This document shows positions 30,748 through 39,984 of a stretch of 64,000 nt of DNA, piece by piece. Position numbers and translations under genes: made by a program. Under the pieces are notes generated by a model that was not told the origin of the DNA, did no database searches, and saw nothing but the letters and a program-made list of their open reading frames with translations. The DNA comes from an uncultured bacterium (GTDB lineage: Bacteria > Planctomycetota > UBA1135 > UBA2386): assembly GCA_937906475.1 (NCBI GenBank), contig CALCZA010000113.1, positions 76,980 through 140,979 on the forward strand, given 5' to 3'. Position 1 is the first letter of the stretch. Every line of letters starts with the position of its first letter.

Positions 30748-32463
30748 ATGTCGCATTTCGCGAAAAGACTCCGCGCCATCCTCGAGAAGGCTGGGAAGCT
30801 CGAAGCCGGATCGGGCAACGCGTTGCTCGCCGAAGCGCAGTCGCAGAAGCGACCGTTTACCGAGATCCTGGTCAAGAAGGGTGTCGCGACGGAGCAAGAA
30901 CTCGTCGCGTTGATCGCTAAGGCGGCCAATATCCCGCCGATCGATCTGTCGAAGCTGACGCTCAACAAGGATGTCCTCGAGTCCGTTCCTGAAGACGTGG
31001 CCCGCGATTATGGCGTGTTCCCCGTCGACAAGATTGGATCGATCATCACGATTGCCGTCGCCAACCCGTTCGACGTGCTCAAACTCGATGACATCCGGAT
31101 CGTTACGGGTTGTCGTCTGCGCTTGGTGGTTAGCACCGAAGAGGAAATCGAGCGCATTCGTGGCAAGAGCTATCAGCAAGAGAGTGAGAGTGTTGACGGC
31201 ATCCTCGATTCATTCGATGACGCCGACGTCTCGCTGAAGGAAGACGATCTCGAAGAAGAAGGCACGGACCTCAGCGCGATCAGTGACGCGGACTCGCCGG
31301 TCGTCAAACTCGTCAACAAGATGATCCTCGATGCCTGCAACCAAGGCGTCTCCGACATTCACATCGAGCCGTTCGAGAAGAAGGTCATCGTGCGCTACCG
31401 CAAGGATGGCACGATGGCGGAAGCGATGATCCTGCCGAAGCGGATGCAGAACAACATCACTTCGCGCATCAAGATCATGTCCAAGCTGGACATCGCCGAG
31501 AAGCGCAAGCCACAGGACGGCAAGTTCCAGATGAAGATCGGTCGCAAAGCGATCGACTTCCGCGTGTCTATTCTGCCAGTTGTTTGGGGTGAGAAGACCG
31601 TCTTTCGGATTCTCGATTCCAGCAACCTGGCGGCGGACATCAAGGAACTCGGCTTCGAGAAACAGTCCATGGAGGACTACCTGTGGGCGTGTGCCCAGCC
31701 CTACGGAATGATCCTCGTTACCGGCCCTACGGGTTCTGGTAAGTCGACGACCCTCTACTCGGCGGTTCGCCATATTGCGACGCCAGAAATCAACCTAGTC
31801 ACGGTCGAAGATCCGGTCGAGTATCAGCTGGAAGGCATCAATCAGGTGCCGGTCAATCCAAAGGCCGGACTGACGTTCAGTGGCGCTCTTCGTTCCATTC
31901 TTCGTCAGGACCCTGACGTCGTGCTGCTCGGGGAAATCCGTGATGCTGAGACGCTTGAGATCGCCGTCAAGGCGGCACTCACTGGTCACTTGGTGCTGAG
32001 CACGCTGCACACAAACGACGCGCCATCAACGATCACTCGTATGGTCGATATGGGCTGTGATCCGTTCATGGTTTCGAGTTCGACGTTGCTGATTTGTGCG
32101 CAGCGTCTTGGTCGTCGCCTGTGCGTGAGCTGTAAGAAGCCCGCGGACATCCCTAAGGAAGCCCTGATTCGCCTTGGCTTCCGGGAAGAAGACTTCGACG
32201 ACGAGGATCTCCCGATGACGTTCTTTGAACCCGTGGGATGTCCGCGTTGCAACCATGGCTACAAGGGCCGATTCGCGCTGCTTGAGACGATGCGCATGAC
32301 GGAATCCGTCAAACGCATGGTGGTTGACGGCGCGCACCTTCAAGACATCAAAACGCAAGCGCTGTCGGAGGGCATGTTGACACTGCGGCGTTGTGGCTTG
32401 CTCAACGCGTCGCGTGGCATGACTAGTCTGCAGGAAATTGAGGCGCAGACGATGGCGGACTGA
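30748..32463 (+). CDS. pilB: Type IV pilus/type II secretion assembly ATPase PilB/GspE
   Basis: The 571-residue hexameric ATPase powers pilin polymerisation. It has an N-terminal GspE-N domain (about residues 35-150, with FTEILVKKGVATEQELVALIAK), an acidic linker near 150-190, and the motor domain: Walker A GPTGSGKST with K332, TVEDPVEYQLEGINQV, LRQDPDVVLLGEIRDAET and LSTLHTNDAPSTITRMVDMG. The zinc-binding insert is C459-x2-C462 and C498-x2-C501. It lies directly between pilT and pilC. Domain content does not separate PilB from GspE or MshE; the neighbouring PilT favours a pilus. Confidence 0.94.
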   Translation: MSHFAKRLRAILEKAGKLEAGSGNALLAEAQSQKRPFTEILVKKGVATEQELVALIAKAANIPPIDLSKLTLNKDVLESVPEDVARDYGVFPVDKIGSIITIAVANPFDVLKLDDIRIVTGCRLRLVVSTEEEIERIRGKSYQQESESVDGILDSFDDADVSLKEDDLEEEGTDLSAISDADSPVVKLVNKMILDACNQGVSDIHIEPFEKKVIVRYRKDGTMAEAMILPKRMQNNITSRIKIMSKLDIAEKRKPQDGKFQMKIGRKAIDFRVSILPVVWGEKTVFRILDSSNLAADIKELGFEKQSMEDYLWACAQPYGMILVTGPTGSGKSTTLYSAVRHIATPEINLVTVEDPVEYQLEGINQVPVNPKAGLTFSGALRSILRQDPDVVLLGEIRDAETLEIAVKAALTGHLVLSTLHTNDAPSTITRMVDMGCDPFMVSSSTLLICAQRLGRRLCVSCKKPADIPKEALIRLGFREEDFDDEDLPMTFFEPVGCPRCNHGYKGRFALLETMRMTESVKRMVVDGAHLQDIKTQALSEGMLTLRRCGLLNASRGMTSLQEIEAQTMAD

Positions 32464-32523
32464 CCTGGGCTGGGGCGTGACCGGGTTAGTGGGCTACTGA
32501 GAGACAAATAGGCAATCGGGATT

Positions 32524-33765
32524 ATGGCAACCAAGTTCAAATTCGAAGCACGTGACACGACCGGCAAGGTGGTTAAGGGTGCCGTTAAGGCGGCTTCTCA
32601 GTCAGAGGCGATCGCCGAAGTGCGCCGGCGGAACCTGACACCACTCGAGGTCAATAAGTCTGCCGGGTTTGGCGGCCTGTTCTCCAAGCCTGTGGGCGGC
32701 AAGAGGGTGATGGCCAAGAGGGCTTCGGCTCGGAAGGGCGAACTCGAAGTCTTCACTCGTCAACTGGCGACCATGCTAGGCGCCGGCATTCCGATGCTGG
32801 AAGCGCTCGAGATCTTGGCAGACCAGGCTGAGAGTCCTGGGTTTGCTTTCTGTCTCGACAAGGTGGTCGAGTCGATTCGTAACGGTTCCGACTTGTCGAA
32901 GGCCATGGAGCCGCACAAGAAGGTCTTCAGCCATATCTATGTCAGTATGATTCGTGCCGGTGAAGTCTCCGGCCAGATCGACATCATTCTGCAACGCCTG
33001 GCTGAGTATCTGGAGGCCGCCGCGCACCTGCGCAACGAGATCAAATCGGCGATGACCTACCCGGTCATCTCACTCGTGCTCGTCATCGGTATCGCAGGTT
33101 TCTTGATGATCGGCATCGTGCCGTCCTTCAAGTCGGTGTTCGAATCGCTAGACGTCGAACTGCCCGCGTTGACGGTCGTGATCATGGATATCTCGTTCTT
33201 CATGCGCGACTACTGGTATGTGATCTTTGGCGGCATGGCCGCCCTAAGTTTCGCTATTGGTGCCGCGGTCAAGACCGAGCGGGGGGCCTACGCCAAGGAC
33301 GTGATCATTCTGCATACCCCGGTCTTCGGGATCCTTTTCAAGAAGGTCGCGCTGTCGCGCTTCGCACGCACGTTCTCGACGCTGATCAAGAGTGGCGTGC
33401 CGATCCTCGGCGCGATGGAGATCGTCTCCGATACCGCTGGCAACAAGGTGATCTCCGGCATTGTCGACAAGGCACGCGACAGCGTGCGTAACGGTGACAG
33501 CCTGTCGGAGCCGTTCATGGGCACGAAGGTGTTCCCGCCGATGGTCGTCAAAATGATGGCGATCGGTGAGCGTTCCGGTGCCCTTGATGTGCTGCTCGAA
33601 AAGATCGCCGAGTTCTATGACCAACAGGTTGAGGCTGAGGTCAAGGGACTGACGGCGATGATCGAGCCAATCATGATCGCGATCATGGGCGTCATCGTTG
33701 GCGGCATCGTGCTCGCGGTGTTCCTGCCGATCTTCAAGCTGCAAGAGAAGCTGTCGGGCGGCTAG
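32524..33765 (+). CDS. pilC: Inner-membrane platform protein PilC/GspF
   Basis: The 413-residue protein is the inner-membrane platform of type IV pili and type II secretion. It starts with the FKFEARDTTGKVVKGAVKAAS beta-type N-terminus and contains two GspF domains, each with the FTRQLATMLGAGIPMLEALE or FARTFSTLIKSGVPILGAME signature. Membrane segments are near residues 175-200, 225-245 and 380-405 (IMIAIMGVIVGGIVLAVFLPIF). Its position right after pilB is conserved in many phyla. The gap to pilB is 60 bases. Confidence 0.94.
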   Translation: MATKFKFEARDTTGKVVKGAVKAASQSEAIAEVRRRNLTPLEVNKSAGFGGLFSKPVGGKRVMAKRASARKGELEVFTRQLATMLGAGIPMLEALEILADQAESPGFAFCLDKVVESIRNGSDLSKAMEPHKKVFSHIYVSMIRAGEVSGQIDIILQRLAEYLEAAAHLRNEIKSAMTYPVISLVLVIGIAGFLMIGIVPSFKSVFESLDVELPALTVVIMDISFFMRDYWYVIFGGMAALSFAIGAAVKTERGAYAKDVIILHTPVFGILFKKVALSRFARTFSTLIKSGVPILGAMEIVSDTAGNKVISGIVDKARDSVRNGDSLSEPFMGTKVFPPMVVKMMAIGERSGALDVLLEKIAEFYDQQVEAEVKGLTAMIEPIMIAIMGVIVGGIVLAVFLPIFKLQEKLSGG

Positions 33766-33857
33766 GACGCGGCGATCCAGGTCAAGCGAAGTCAATGTGT
33801 GCGCTCAGGCCTGGAGGCTTGCGTGACGCACCAGTCAGGCAAACGAAAGGGAAGGGA

Positions 33858-34736
33858 ATGAACGAAATAACGAGTCGTGTGTTGCTGTATGGCAGCGCAG
33901 TTGTAGCGGTCGCCGGCATTGCCATTACTTGGTCTAACACGTCGACCGAGGCCGATGTCATGACCTTGCTGAACAGTGCGGACTCACAGTTGCGCATGGC
34001 GAACGCGATTCCGCCGGTCGACTTGCAAGGCAAGCGACTCGACAAGCGCGATGAGATGATCGTTCATGCCATCGAACAGCTGAGCAAGGTCGAGAGCATT
34101 GAGCCGGGCATGGCCTGCACCGCCGAGTTCCGCGGCTTTGCACACATGCTGCAGGGAGAGTTCTCCGAGGCAGCGGCGTGCTACCAGGAGGCGAGCACGT
34201 GCAAGGACTGTGGCGACGAGCAACGCGACATCCTTGCGTTCAATCAGGCACGCGTGTTGGTGCAAGCTGGCAACGCGACTGGTGCACTCGATGTCTTTGC
34301 GGCCAACAAGGCGACTCTCGACGCGCGTTACGGTCATCAACGCCGCTTAGATGAGGCAGTGATTTTGCGCGGCCTTGGCAGAACAATCGAGGCGTTTACC
34401 CGCCTCGAAGTGGTCACCAACGATGTGAATGCAACGCCCATGGCACGGCTGCAAGCGGGCCGCGAGTACGTCAAATTGGGTGACTTTGCGGCCGGTGAAA
34501 ATGCGCTGAATGGCATCCATGATGAGGTGCCGATCGCGGATTACTACCTTGCACAACTTAAGTTGTGTCAGGGTCAGGCCGATACGTGCATGGAGTTGTT
34601 GGAACGTGTTTCCAAGGTGCGCCCGACCGAGGTGAGGCGGATGCTTCGTGAAGAAGCGGAAGCTTGGTCGGCGGTAGCACAGGACGCGCGCTTCCAAGAG
34701 CTCTCGAAGTTGTTGCCAGCGTCTCCTGGGCGTTGA
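33858..34736 (+). CDS. Membrane-anchored TPR-type protein in the pilus cluster
   Basis: The 292-residue product has an N-terminal membrane anchor (MNEITSRVLLYGSAVVAVAGIAITW) and a helical body with TPR-like pairs (FAHMLQGEFSEAAACYQEA, FNQARVLVQAGNATGALDVFA, AGREYVKLGDFAAGENAL). A CKDCGDE cysteine pair is near residue 114. I chose the ATG at 33858, which has AAGGGAAGG just upstream, over the earlier frame opening. It sits between pilC and the prepilin gene, so a role as a periplasmic assembly factor, in the manner of PilF/PilW-type TPR proteins, is likely but unproven. I do not recognise a named family. Confidence 0.78.
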   Translation: MNEITSRVLLYGSAVVAVAGIAITWSNTSTEADVMTLLNSADSQLRMANAIPPVDLQGKRLDKRDEMIVHAIEQLSKVESIEPGMACTAEFRGFAHMLQGEFSEAAACYQEASTCKDCGDEQRDILAFNQARVLVQAGNATGALDVFAANKATLDARYGHQRRLDEAVILRGLGRTIEAFTRLEVVTNDVNATPMARLQAGREYVKLGDFAAGENALNGIHDEVPIADYYLAQLKLCQGQADTCMELLERVSKVRPTEVRRMLREEAEAWSAVAQDARFQELSKLLPASPGR

Positions 34737-34813
34737 GAGCGGCTTTGAGGAAGGAAAGAGAGTTAGGGAAACGAAACGCGACCACGTCGGTCGCACCAAT
34801 CAAAGGTTGTCAT

Positions 34814-34817
34814 GGAG
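34814..34817 (+). promoter_or_regulatory. Shine-Dalgarno GGAG deciding the prepilin start
   Basis: GGAG lies six bases before the ATG at 34824. It overlaps the first codons of an in-frame ATG at 34812, which itself lacks a ribosome binding site. Confidence 0.7.
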
Positions 34818-34823
34818 AACCAA

Positions 34824-35516
34824 ATGTCTAAGCGGGAACAGGGTTTTACCCTCATCGAACTGATGATCGTTGTTGCGATCATCGCCATCATTGCATCTAT
34901 CGCGATTCCGAACCTTCTCAGCGCGCGTCTGAACGCCAACGAGTCGGCCGCAATCGCGACCTTGAAGAACATCTCATCGGGCCAGTCGCAGTGCCAAGCT
35001 TCGGGTGTCGTTGACGCCAACAGCAACGGCCAAGGCGAATACGGCTTTTTCGGCGAGTTGTCGGGCCGCACTCTAATCCGCGGTAGCACCCAGACGATTG
35101 TGCCGCCGGTGCTCTCGGCTGCCTTCGGCAACGTCGCCGCTGCACGTGTTTCGCGCTCGGGCTACATCTTCCAGATGTTCCTGCCGGACACCGCGGGTGC
35201 CGGTATCGAGGAAGACCCGACCGGTGGGGACATTGACAACGGCAACGGTGTCGACCCGGGCCAATGTGAAGTGCTCTGGTGCTGCTACGCCTGGCCGGCA
35301 ACCGCTGGCAACAGCGGCAACCGCACGTTCTTCATCAACCAGACGGGCGACGTTCTCGCTACGAACGGTGCCACAACGAAGTACAGCAACTCGGTGCCTA
35401 CGGTGCCGACCTACGAAGTTGCCTTCTCGGGTGCCGTTGGCACCACCACGATGGGCGTCTCGGTTGCAGCGAACACGCTCGGCAAGGACGGCAACACCTG
35501 GGTCGTCGTCCAATAG
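34824..35516 (+). CDS. Major type IV prepilin / pseudopilin
   Basis: The 230-residue product begins MSKREQG followed by the cleavage site and the FTLIELMIVVAIIAIIASIAIP helix, with the essential Glu at mature position 5. The leader of seven residues fits type IVa prepilins. The mature domain is about 223 residues with four cysteines (SQCQA, GQCEVLWCC) and the C-terminal segment NRTFFINQTGDVLAT. A GspG-type calcium site is not obvious. It ends the pilus cluster and is followed by a very strong terminator, which fits a highly expressed structural subunit. It is probably cleaved by the peptidase at 27236. Confidence 0.93.
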   Translation: MSKREQGFTLIELMIVVAIIAIIASIAIPNLLSARLNANESAAIATLKNISSGQSQCQASGVVDANSNGQGEYGFFGELSGRTLIRGSTQTIVPPVLSAAFGNVAAARVSRSGYIFQMFLPDTAGAGIEEDPTGGDIDNGNGVDPGQCEVLWCCYAWPATAGNSGNRTFFINQTGDVLATNGATTKYSNSVPTVPTYEVAFSGAVGTTTMGVSVAANTLGKDGNTWVVVQ

Positions 35517-35562
35517 GACGCGTCTGCAAGGTGTAACGGCGGTCACCTGACCGCTGAACACA

Positions 35563-35610
35563 GAACAACGCCCGCGCGCGGCTTCGGCCACGCGCGGGCG
35601 TTGTTCGTTT
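35563..35610 (+). terminator. Strong rho-independent terminator after the prepilin gene
   Basis: A perfect 16-base-pair stem, GAACAACGCCCGCGCG (35563-35578) with its complement (35591-35606), closes a 12-base loop containing CTTCGG and is followed by GTTT. A smaller CGGTCA/TGACCG hairpin precedes it at about 35540. Confidence 0.92.
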
Positions 35611-35760
35611 GGGAACTGGCTTGTTCGCCGACCAATTCGGCTATCCACCATCGCCGTAGACGAGCCATCTGCCGTCACCCAGGGCGCGGTAGTGCGGAAT
35701 CCCCTAGGTAAATCCCTAGGTCCGGCTGCTTTAGGATGGTGTGAAATATGGAGAAAGCGT

Positions 35761-36915
35761 GTGCCACTCCCCCGAAACATCACAAGTGGCAGCGGCAGAA
35801 TGCCGATAGCATGGGCGATGCCAACGCAACTGAAGGGTCTTGAACTAGACGTCCGTCCTAACGCGCTAGCTTCGCTCATGGCTGCGGGTGAGTTTCCGGA
35901 GGCGCCGGTGTGCGTGTCACAGCCTGCTGGCGTTGTTGCGGAAAGCGCTAAGCCTCAGGTGCTGACACCGCTGTTGGTGCACGCGAGCAATTCGTCGCGC
36001 ATCAAACGCTTGTCGATCGTCGTGCCTGCGCGCAACGAGTGTCTCAACATGGCGGGCCTTCTTGATGAGCTCAACGAAGTGCTTAGCGAACTCGACTTGC
36101 CATTCTGTGAGGTGATCGTCGTCAACGATGGTTCGACTGATAACACTGCTCAGCTTGCCAGGGATCGCGATGCGAAGGTCGTGACCCATGCGGTTGGTCT
36201 TGGCAACGGCGCTGCCGTCAAGCGCGGCATCCGCGAGGCAAAGGGTGATTGGATCTTGTTGCTCGATGGCGACGGCCAGCATCCGCCGCACGAGTTGCCG
36301 GCGATGATCCGTGAAGCTGAGTTGTATGACATGGTGGTCGCGTCACGCGGTGGCTCCGGCGGCAGTATCCACCGCAACATCGCCAACCAGGTCTACAACC
36401 GATTCGGGAGCTATGTTTCTGGTCACAAGATTCCAGACCTGACCAGTGGCTACCGACTGATGCGTGCCGACGTTGCCAAGAGCCTCGTCTGGTTGCTGCC
36501 CAACACGTTCAGCTATCCAACGACGATCACCATGTCGATGCTTCGCGGTGGTTGGTCGGTCGGCTTCCACCCATTCCAAGTGCGTCCGAGGCTTGGCAAG
36601 AGTCACGTTCGCTTGTTCGCGGATGGGTCACGCTTTTTCGTGATCATTCTGCGCATCGCTACGATGTTCGCGCCGCTTCGCGTGTTCATACCGGCTGCCA
36701 TGATTACCGGTGGCATTGGTGTGGCGTGGTACCTCAACACGTGGATGCAAGACGGTCGCTTCACCAATATGGCGCTGTTGTTGTTGACGCAAGCGATGCT
36801 GCTGTTCGCGTTGGGACTGATTGCTGAGCAAATCGCTGCGCTGCGATTCCAAGGCTTGGCGCAGGCTGGCACCCCCGGGACCACTGATGATGAGCAGGAA
36901 CGCTCTGATGAGTGA
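35761..36915 (+). CDS. GT2 glycosyltransferase, polyprenyl-phosphate-mannose synthase-like
   Basis: The protein is a family 2 glycosyltransferase with a GT-A fold and two C-terminal membrane segments (VFIPAAMITGGIGVAWYL and MALLLLTQAMLLFALGLIA), the layout of GtrB/DPMS enzymes that load a sugar on polyprenyl phosphate. The domain starts LSIVVPARNEC; VVNDGSTDNT and LLLDGDGQHPP (in place of the usual DADLQHPP) are the donor and metal sites; DLTSGYRLMRADV is the acceptor loop. I chose the GTG at 35761 because GGAG lies seven bases before it; ATGs at 35800 and 35818 are alternatives and the frame is open from 35692. It overlaps the next gene by 8 bases. Confidence 0.85.
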   Translation: MPLPRNITSGSGRMPIAWAMPTQLKGLELDVRPNALASLMAAGEFPEAPVCVSQPAGVVAESAKPQVLTPLLVHASNSSRIKRLSIVVPARNECLNMAGLLDELNEVLSELDLPFCEVIVVNDGSTDNTAQLARDRDAKVVTHAVGLGNGAAVKRGIREAKGDWILLLDGDGQHPPHELPAMIREAELYDMVVASRGGSGGSIHRNIANQVYNRFGSYVSGHKIPDLTSGYRLMRADVAKSLVWLLPNTFSYPTTITMSMLRGGWSVGFHPFQVRPRLGKSHVRLFADGSRFFVIILRIATMFAPLRVFIPAAMITGGIGVAWYLNTWMQDGRFTNMALLLLTQAMLLFALGLIAEQIAALRFQGLAQAGTPGTTDDEQERSDE

Positions 36916-38065
36916 TCGTGTTCTGTTGTGCGGAGCGTGGGACGAAGGTGCGGGCTATCCGCGCACTCGCTCGTTGCGCCAAGGGTTAGAAGCCGCTGGC
37001 ATTGAAGTCAGCGAATGCCGCGTTCCCGGACTCGGTCGAAAGAAGCAGAGCGTGCTGCGCAAGCCGTGGCGCTGGCCGTATGCGTGGTGGCAGCAGAAGG
37101 AGCAGCGCGCCACTTTGCTGCAAGCACTCGAGGCCAAGGTTGCGCAGATCCGCCCACACGCGGTGGTCGTGCCCTACCCGGGGCATGGTCTGGTGCGGGC
37201 GATCAAGGAGTGCGTTGCGGCGCCGGTTGCGTTCGACATGTTCCTGTCGGCTTACGACACCATTGTCGAGGACCGTCAGATGGTCCGGCCCGGTTCGTTG
37301 ATCGCCAACTACCTAAAGCGTCTGGATACCAAGGCCTGTGCTGCCGCCGACCTCGTGGTCTTGGATACGCCCGAGAACGCGGCCTACGTCAAGTCGTTGA
37401 CGGGCTTACCGGCCGACCGTTTTACGTGGTTGCCGGTGCACGATCCGGATGCGTCGCAGAAGATCTCGCCGTGGCAGGCGCCACAGGATGGCGTGCTGCA
37501 ACTGTTGTTCTTTGGTACCGGCGTGCCGCTGCACGGCCTCGAAACGTTGATTACTGCCGTCGCGCAAGTGCCGAACGTCACGTTGACGTTGGTGGGTGGC
37601 ACCGATGACCATCGCCGTCTGGCCCAGCAGATGCTCGGTACACGCGTAATGATCGGTCCATTGTTTGTCGACAGGCAACGACTGCGCGAACTGATCGAAT
37701 CGTGTCACCTCGTCGCCGGAGTCTTCGGCGAAAGCAACAAGACCCAACGGGTCGTGCCGTTCAAACTCGTGCATGCGTTGGCCGCAGGCCGTCCGGTGAT
37801 CACCGCGGACACTCCGGCAGTTGCGCGCTGGCTTGATGGTAGTGGTGTGGTCTTTACGGCGGCAGCGGCGGATGCCGGAGCGCTGGCCAATAAATTGCGA
37901 GAACTCGCCTCTAACCCGATGGCGTTGGCTGCCGCAGCTGGCGCCGCCAGGGCGGCCTACGACCGCCATTTCGGCACGCCACAGTTGGCTGCGAGATGGC
38001 GCGAAGTCCTGTTGCGCATGAACCCGATTCGATTTTCGGGTAAGCACCGCGCGGATACCGCATGA
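36908..38065 (+). CDS. GT4-type glycosyltransferase
   Basis: The 385-residue product has the two-Rossmann GT-B layout of glycosyltransferase family 4. The N-terminal half starts MSDRVLLCGAWDEGAGYPRT; the C-terminal half has LLFFGTGVPLHGLETLITAV, TLVGGTDDH and a donor-binding region FKLVHALAAGRPVITADTPAV. The typical glutamate of the EX7E motif is not obvious, so donor specificity cannot be guessed. The ATG at 36908 overlaps the end of the GT2 gene, and its stop overlaps the next start (ATGA), so the three genes form one translationally coupled unit. Confidence 0.85.
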   Translation: MSDRVLLCGAWDEGAGYPRTRSLRQGLEAAGIEVSECRVPGLGRKKQSVLRKPWRWPYAWWQQKEQRATLLQALEAKVAQIRPHAVVVPYPGHGLVRAIKECVAAPVAFDMFLSAYDTIVEDRQMVRPGSLIANYLKRLDTKACAAADLVVLDTPENAAYVKSLTGLPADRFTWLPVHDPDASQKISPWQAPQDGVLQLLFFGTGVPLHGLETLITAVAQVPNVTLTLVGGTDDHRRLAQQMLGTRVMIGPLFVDRQRLRELIESCHLVAGVFGESNKTQRVVPFKLVHALAAGRPVITADTPAVARWLDGSGVVFTAAAADAGALANKLRELASNPMALAAAAGAARAAYDRHFGTPQLAARWREVLLRMNPIRFSGKHRADTA

Positions 38066-39984
38066 ACAACTTGTTCGCGACACGCGCGGGTTGGGTGGTT
38101 GTGCTGCTCGCTATGTGCGCCTACGGGGCGTCGTTGCTTGGCGAGTTTGTGTTCGACGATATCCATTCGGTGTCAGCCAATCCGGCGGTCCACAGTCTGG
38201 CTAACTTCGGACAGTTCTGGACCGATCCGGATGCCTTTAGTGCCGGTCAGGGACGCATGTATCGGCCCGCACTGTTGACGTCCTTTGCGGTCAACTGGGC
38301 GATCAGCCCCGCAGCTTGGTCTTTGAAGCTCGGCAACGTGCTGATCCATGCCGCGGTGTCGGGCATGTTGTTCTGGTGGCTGTTCCGCTTGACGCGTCGC
38401 AGTCGTGGTGCGTTTGTGATGGCGGCACTGTTTGCCGTGCATCCGCTAGCTTCCGAAGCCATCAACTTGGTCTCAGCACGCAGCGAACTTCTGGCTGCGC
38501 TCGGTATCGTGACGGCGCTGTTTGCGCACGTGAACTGGCAACGGCGCCGAGGCAGCCTCGCGGCGTTGTTGATGATGGTGTTCGCAACCATCATCGCCTG
38601 TGGTAGCAAGGAGACTGGCGTTGTCATTCCTGGCCTGTTGCTTGTACAGACGTTCTGCCTTCGCCATCGCATGGCCAATGCAGCTGACTGGCGGCGCGCG
38701 ATGGCAGGCATTGCCCCGGTGATTCTGCTGGTCGTCGGTTACCTCGTGGTGCGCAAGCTGCTCTTGGGTCAGGCTACCGTGCATCTGCTCGGTCGCACTG
38801 GCGAAGATCCGGGCAGCGGTCACGGTCGTACGCTGCTGATGCAGTTGGCGACGATGGGCACGCTGTTGCCACGCATGCTTTGGCAGTCGCTTGCTCCGAT
38901 GCAGTTGTCGCTCGACCCGGTGGTCGTCTACCGCGATACCTTCCTCGATCCGGCGGTCTTGCTTGGATGGAGCACGATGCTTGGCTTGACGCTGGTTGGC
39001 GTGTGGCGCGGCGTGCATGCGCGCGTGCGACGCATCGGCATCGCAATGGCTTGGGCGATTGCGTTGCCTTGGATCATCATTCCGCTCAACGTGCCGTTTG
39101 CCGAACATCGGTTCTATGGTCCGATGCTTGGCTTGGCTGCCGTTGCGGTGACCGTGTTGCCGCGACTGCAAGTCCTGCTCGCAGCTGTGCCGCGGCCGGC
39201 ATTGCATGGCACCTTTGCGGTTGTGCTCACGCTGTTTGTCGTTGGCTCAGCGCACCGGTCGCTGTGCTACCAGGACGAACGCGAATTGTGGCGCGTAGAG
39301 TTGGCGCAGAATCCCGAGTCATTCCGCGGCTGGTGGGGCACCGGTGCCTGCCAGATGCGACACGGTAACTACGCGCAGGCGATAGGGCCGTTGGAGCGAG
39401 CTCACGAACTGTATCCCGAGCACCACGACGCGCTGCGCAACTTGCTCGAAGCACTGGTGGCGGTGCCAGACAACCAAGCGGACTCTGCCCGTTCGCTGGC
39501 GGTCGGTGCTGAGTTGCTCGAGCGCTCGCCGGATGATCCGTGGGTGCGCACGTTGGTAGTGCAAGCCAACCTGCAGGCCGCAAGACTGGTGGGTAACGAC
39601 GAACTCTGGGGGGTGGCCGAACAGATGGCGCTCAGCTGCCTCGAGATCGCGTCACCGAAGGGCTACGTCTACCAACTTGCGGCGCGTGCGCGGCATGGGC
39701 AGGGCGATGTCGAAGGAGCGCTGGCGCATCTCAATACGAGTGTCGCATGCGGCCTCGACTCTGCGGATGTGCAGTTTGATCGGGCGCGGTTGCTGCACGA
39801 ACTGGGCAGAACCAAGGAAGCGCGCTGGATCATTTTCGATGTGCAGCGTACCGACCCAACAGACCCTCGCATCATTGGCGCCTTGCGCCACTTTGCGAAG
39901 TCGCGCGATTCGAGCAAGTCAGGTCCGCAGATAGTCCCGCCCGAAGCGCCGGCGTCGGCGGCAATGCCGCCCAAGCAGCCTTAG
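38062..39984 (+). CDS. TMTC-like protein O-mannosyltransferase with C-terminal TPR region
   Basis: The 640-residue protein has about ten membrane segments in its first 400 residues and a soluble TPR-like C-terminal third (CQMRHGNYAQAIGPLERAHELYPEHHDAL). The first lumenal loop has GEFVFDDIHSVSANPAV, with the DD of GT-C enzymes, then MYRPALLTSF, HPLASEAINLVSARSELLA and CGSKETGVVIP, matching the TMTC and related O-mannosyltransferase families. Such enzymes use polyprenyl-phosphate-mannose, which the GT2 enzyme two genes upstream could supply. Likely acceptors are exported proteins; the pilin is the nearest candidate (inference). Its stop overlaps the convergent tatD-like gene by four bases. Confidence 0.85.
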   Translation: MNNLFATRAGWVVVLLAMCAYGASLLGEFVFDDIHSVSANPAVHSLANFGQFWTDPDAFSAGQGRMYRPALLTSFAVNWAISPAAWSLKLGNVLIHAAVSGMLFWWLFRLTRRSRGAFVMAALFAVHPLASEAINLVSARSELLAALGIVTALFAHVNWQRRRGSLAALLMMVFATIIACGSKETGVVIPGLLLVQTFCLRHRMANAADWRRAMAGIAPVILLVVGYLVVRKLLLGQATVHLLGRTGEDPGSGHGRTLLMQLATMGTLLPRMLWQSLAPMQLSLDPVVVYRDTFLDPAVLLGWSTMLGLTLVGVWRGVHARVRRIGIAMAWAIALPWIIIPLNVPFAEHRFYGPMLGLAAVAVTVLPRLQVLLAAVPRPALHGTFAVVLTLFVVGSAHRSLCYQDERELWRVELAQNPESFRGWWGTGACQMRHGNYAQAIGPLERAHELYPEHHDALRNLLEALVAVPDNQADSARSLAVGAELLERSPDDPWVRTLVVQANLQAARLVGNDELWGVAEQMALSCLEIASPKGYVYQLAARARHGQGDVEGALAHLNTSVACGLDSADVQFDRARLLHELGRTKEARWIIFDVQRTDPTDPRIIGALRHFAKSRDSSKSGPQIVPPEAPASAAMPPKQP

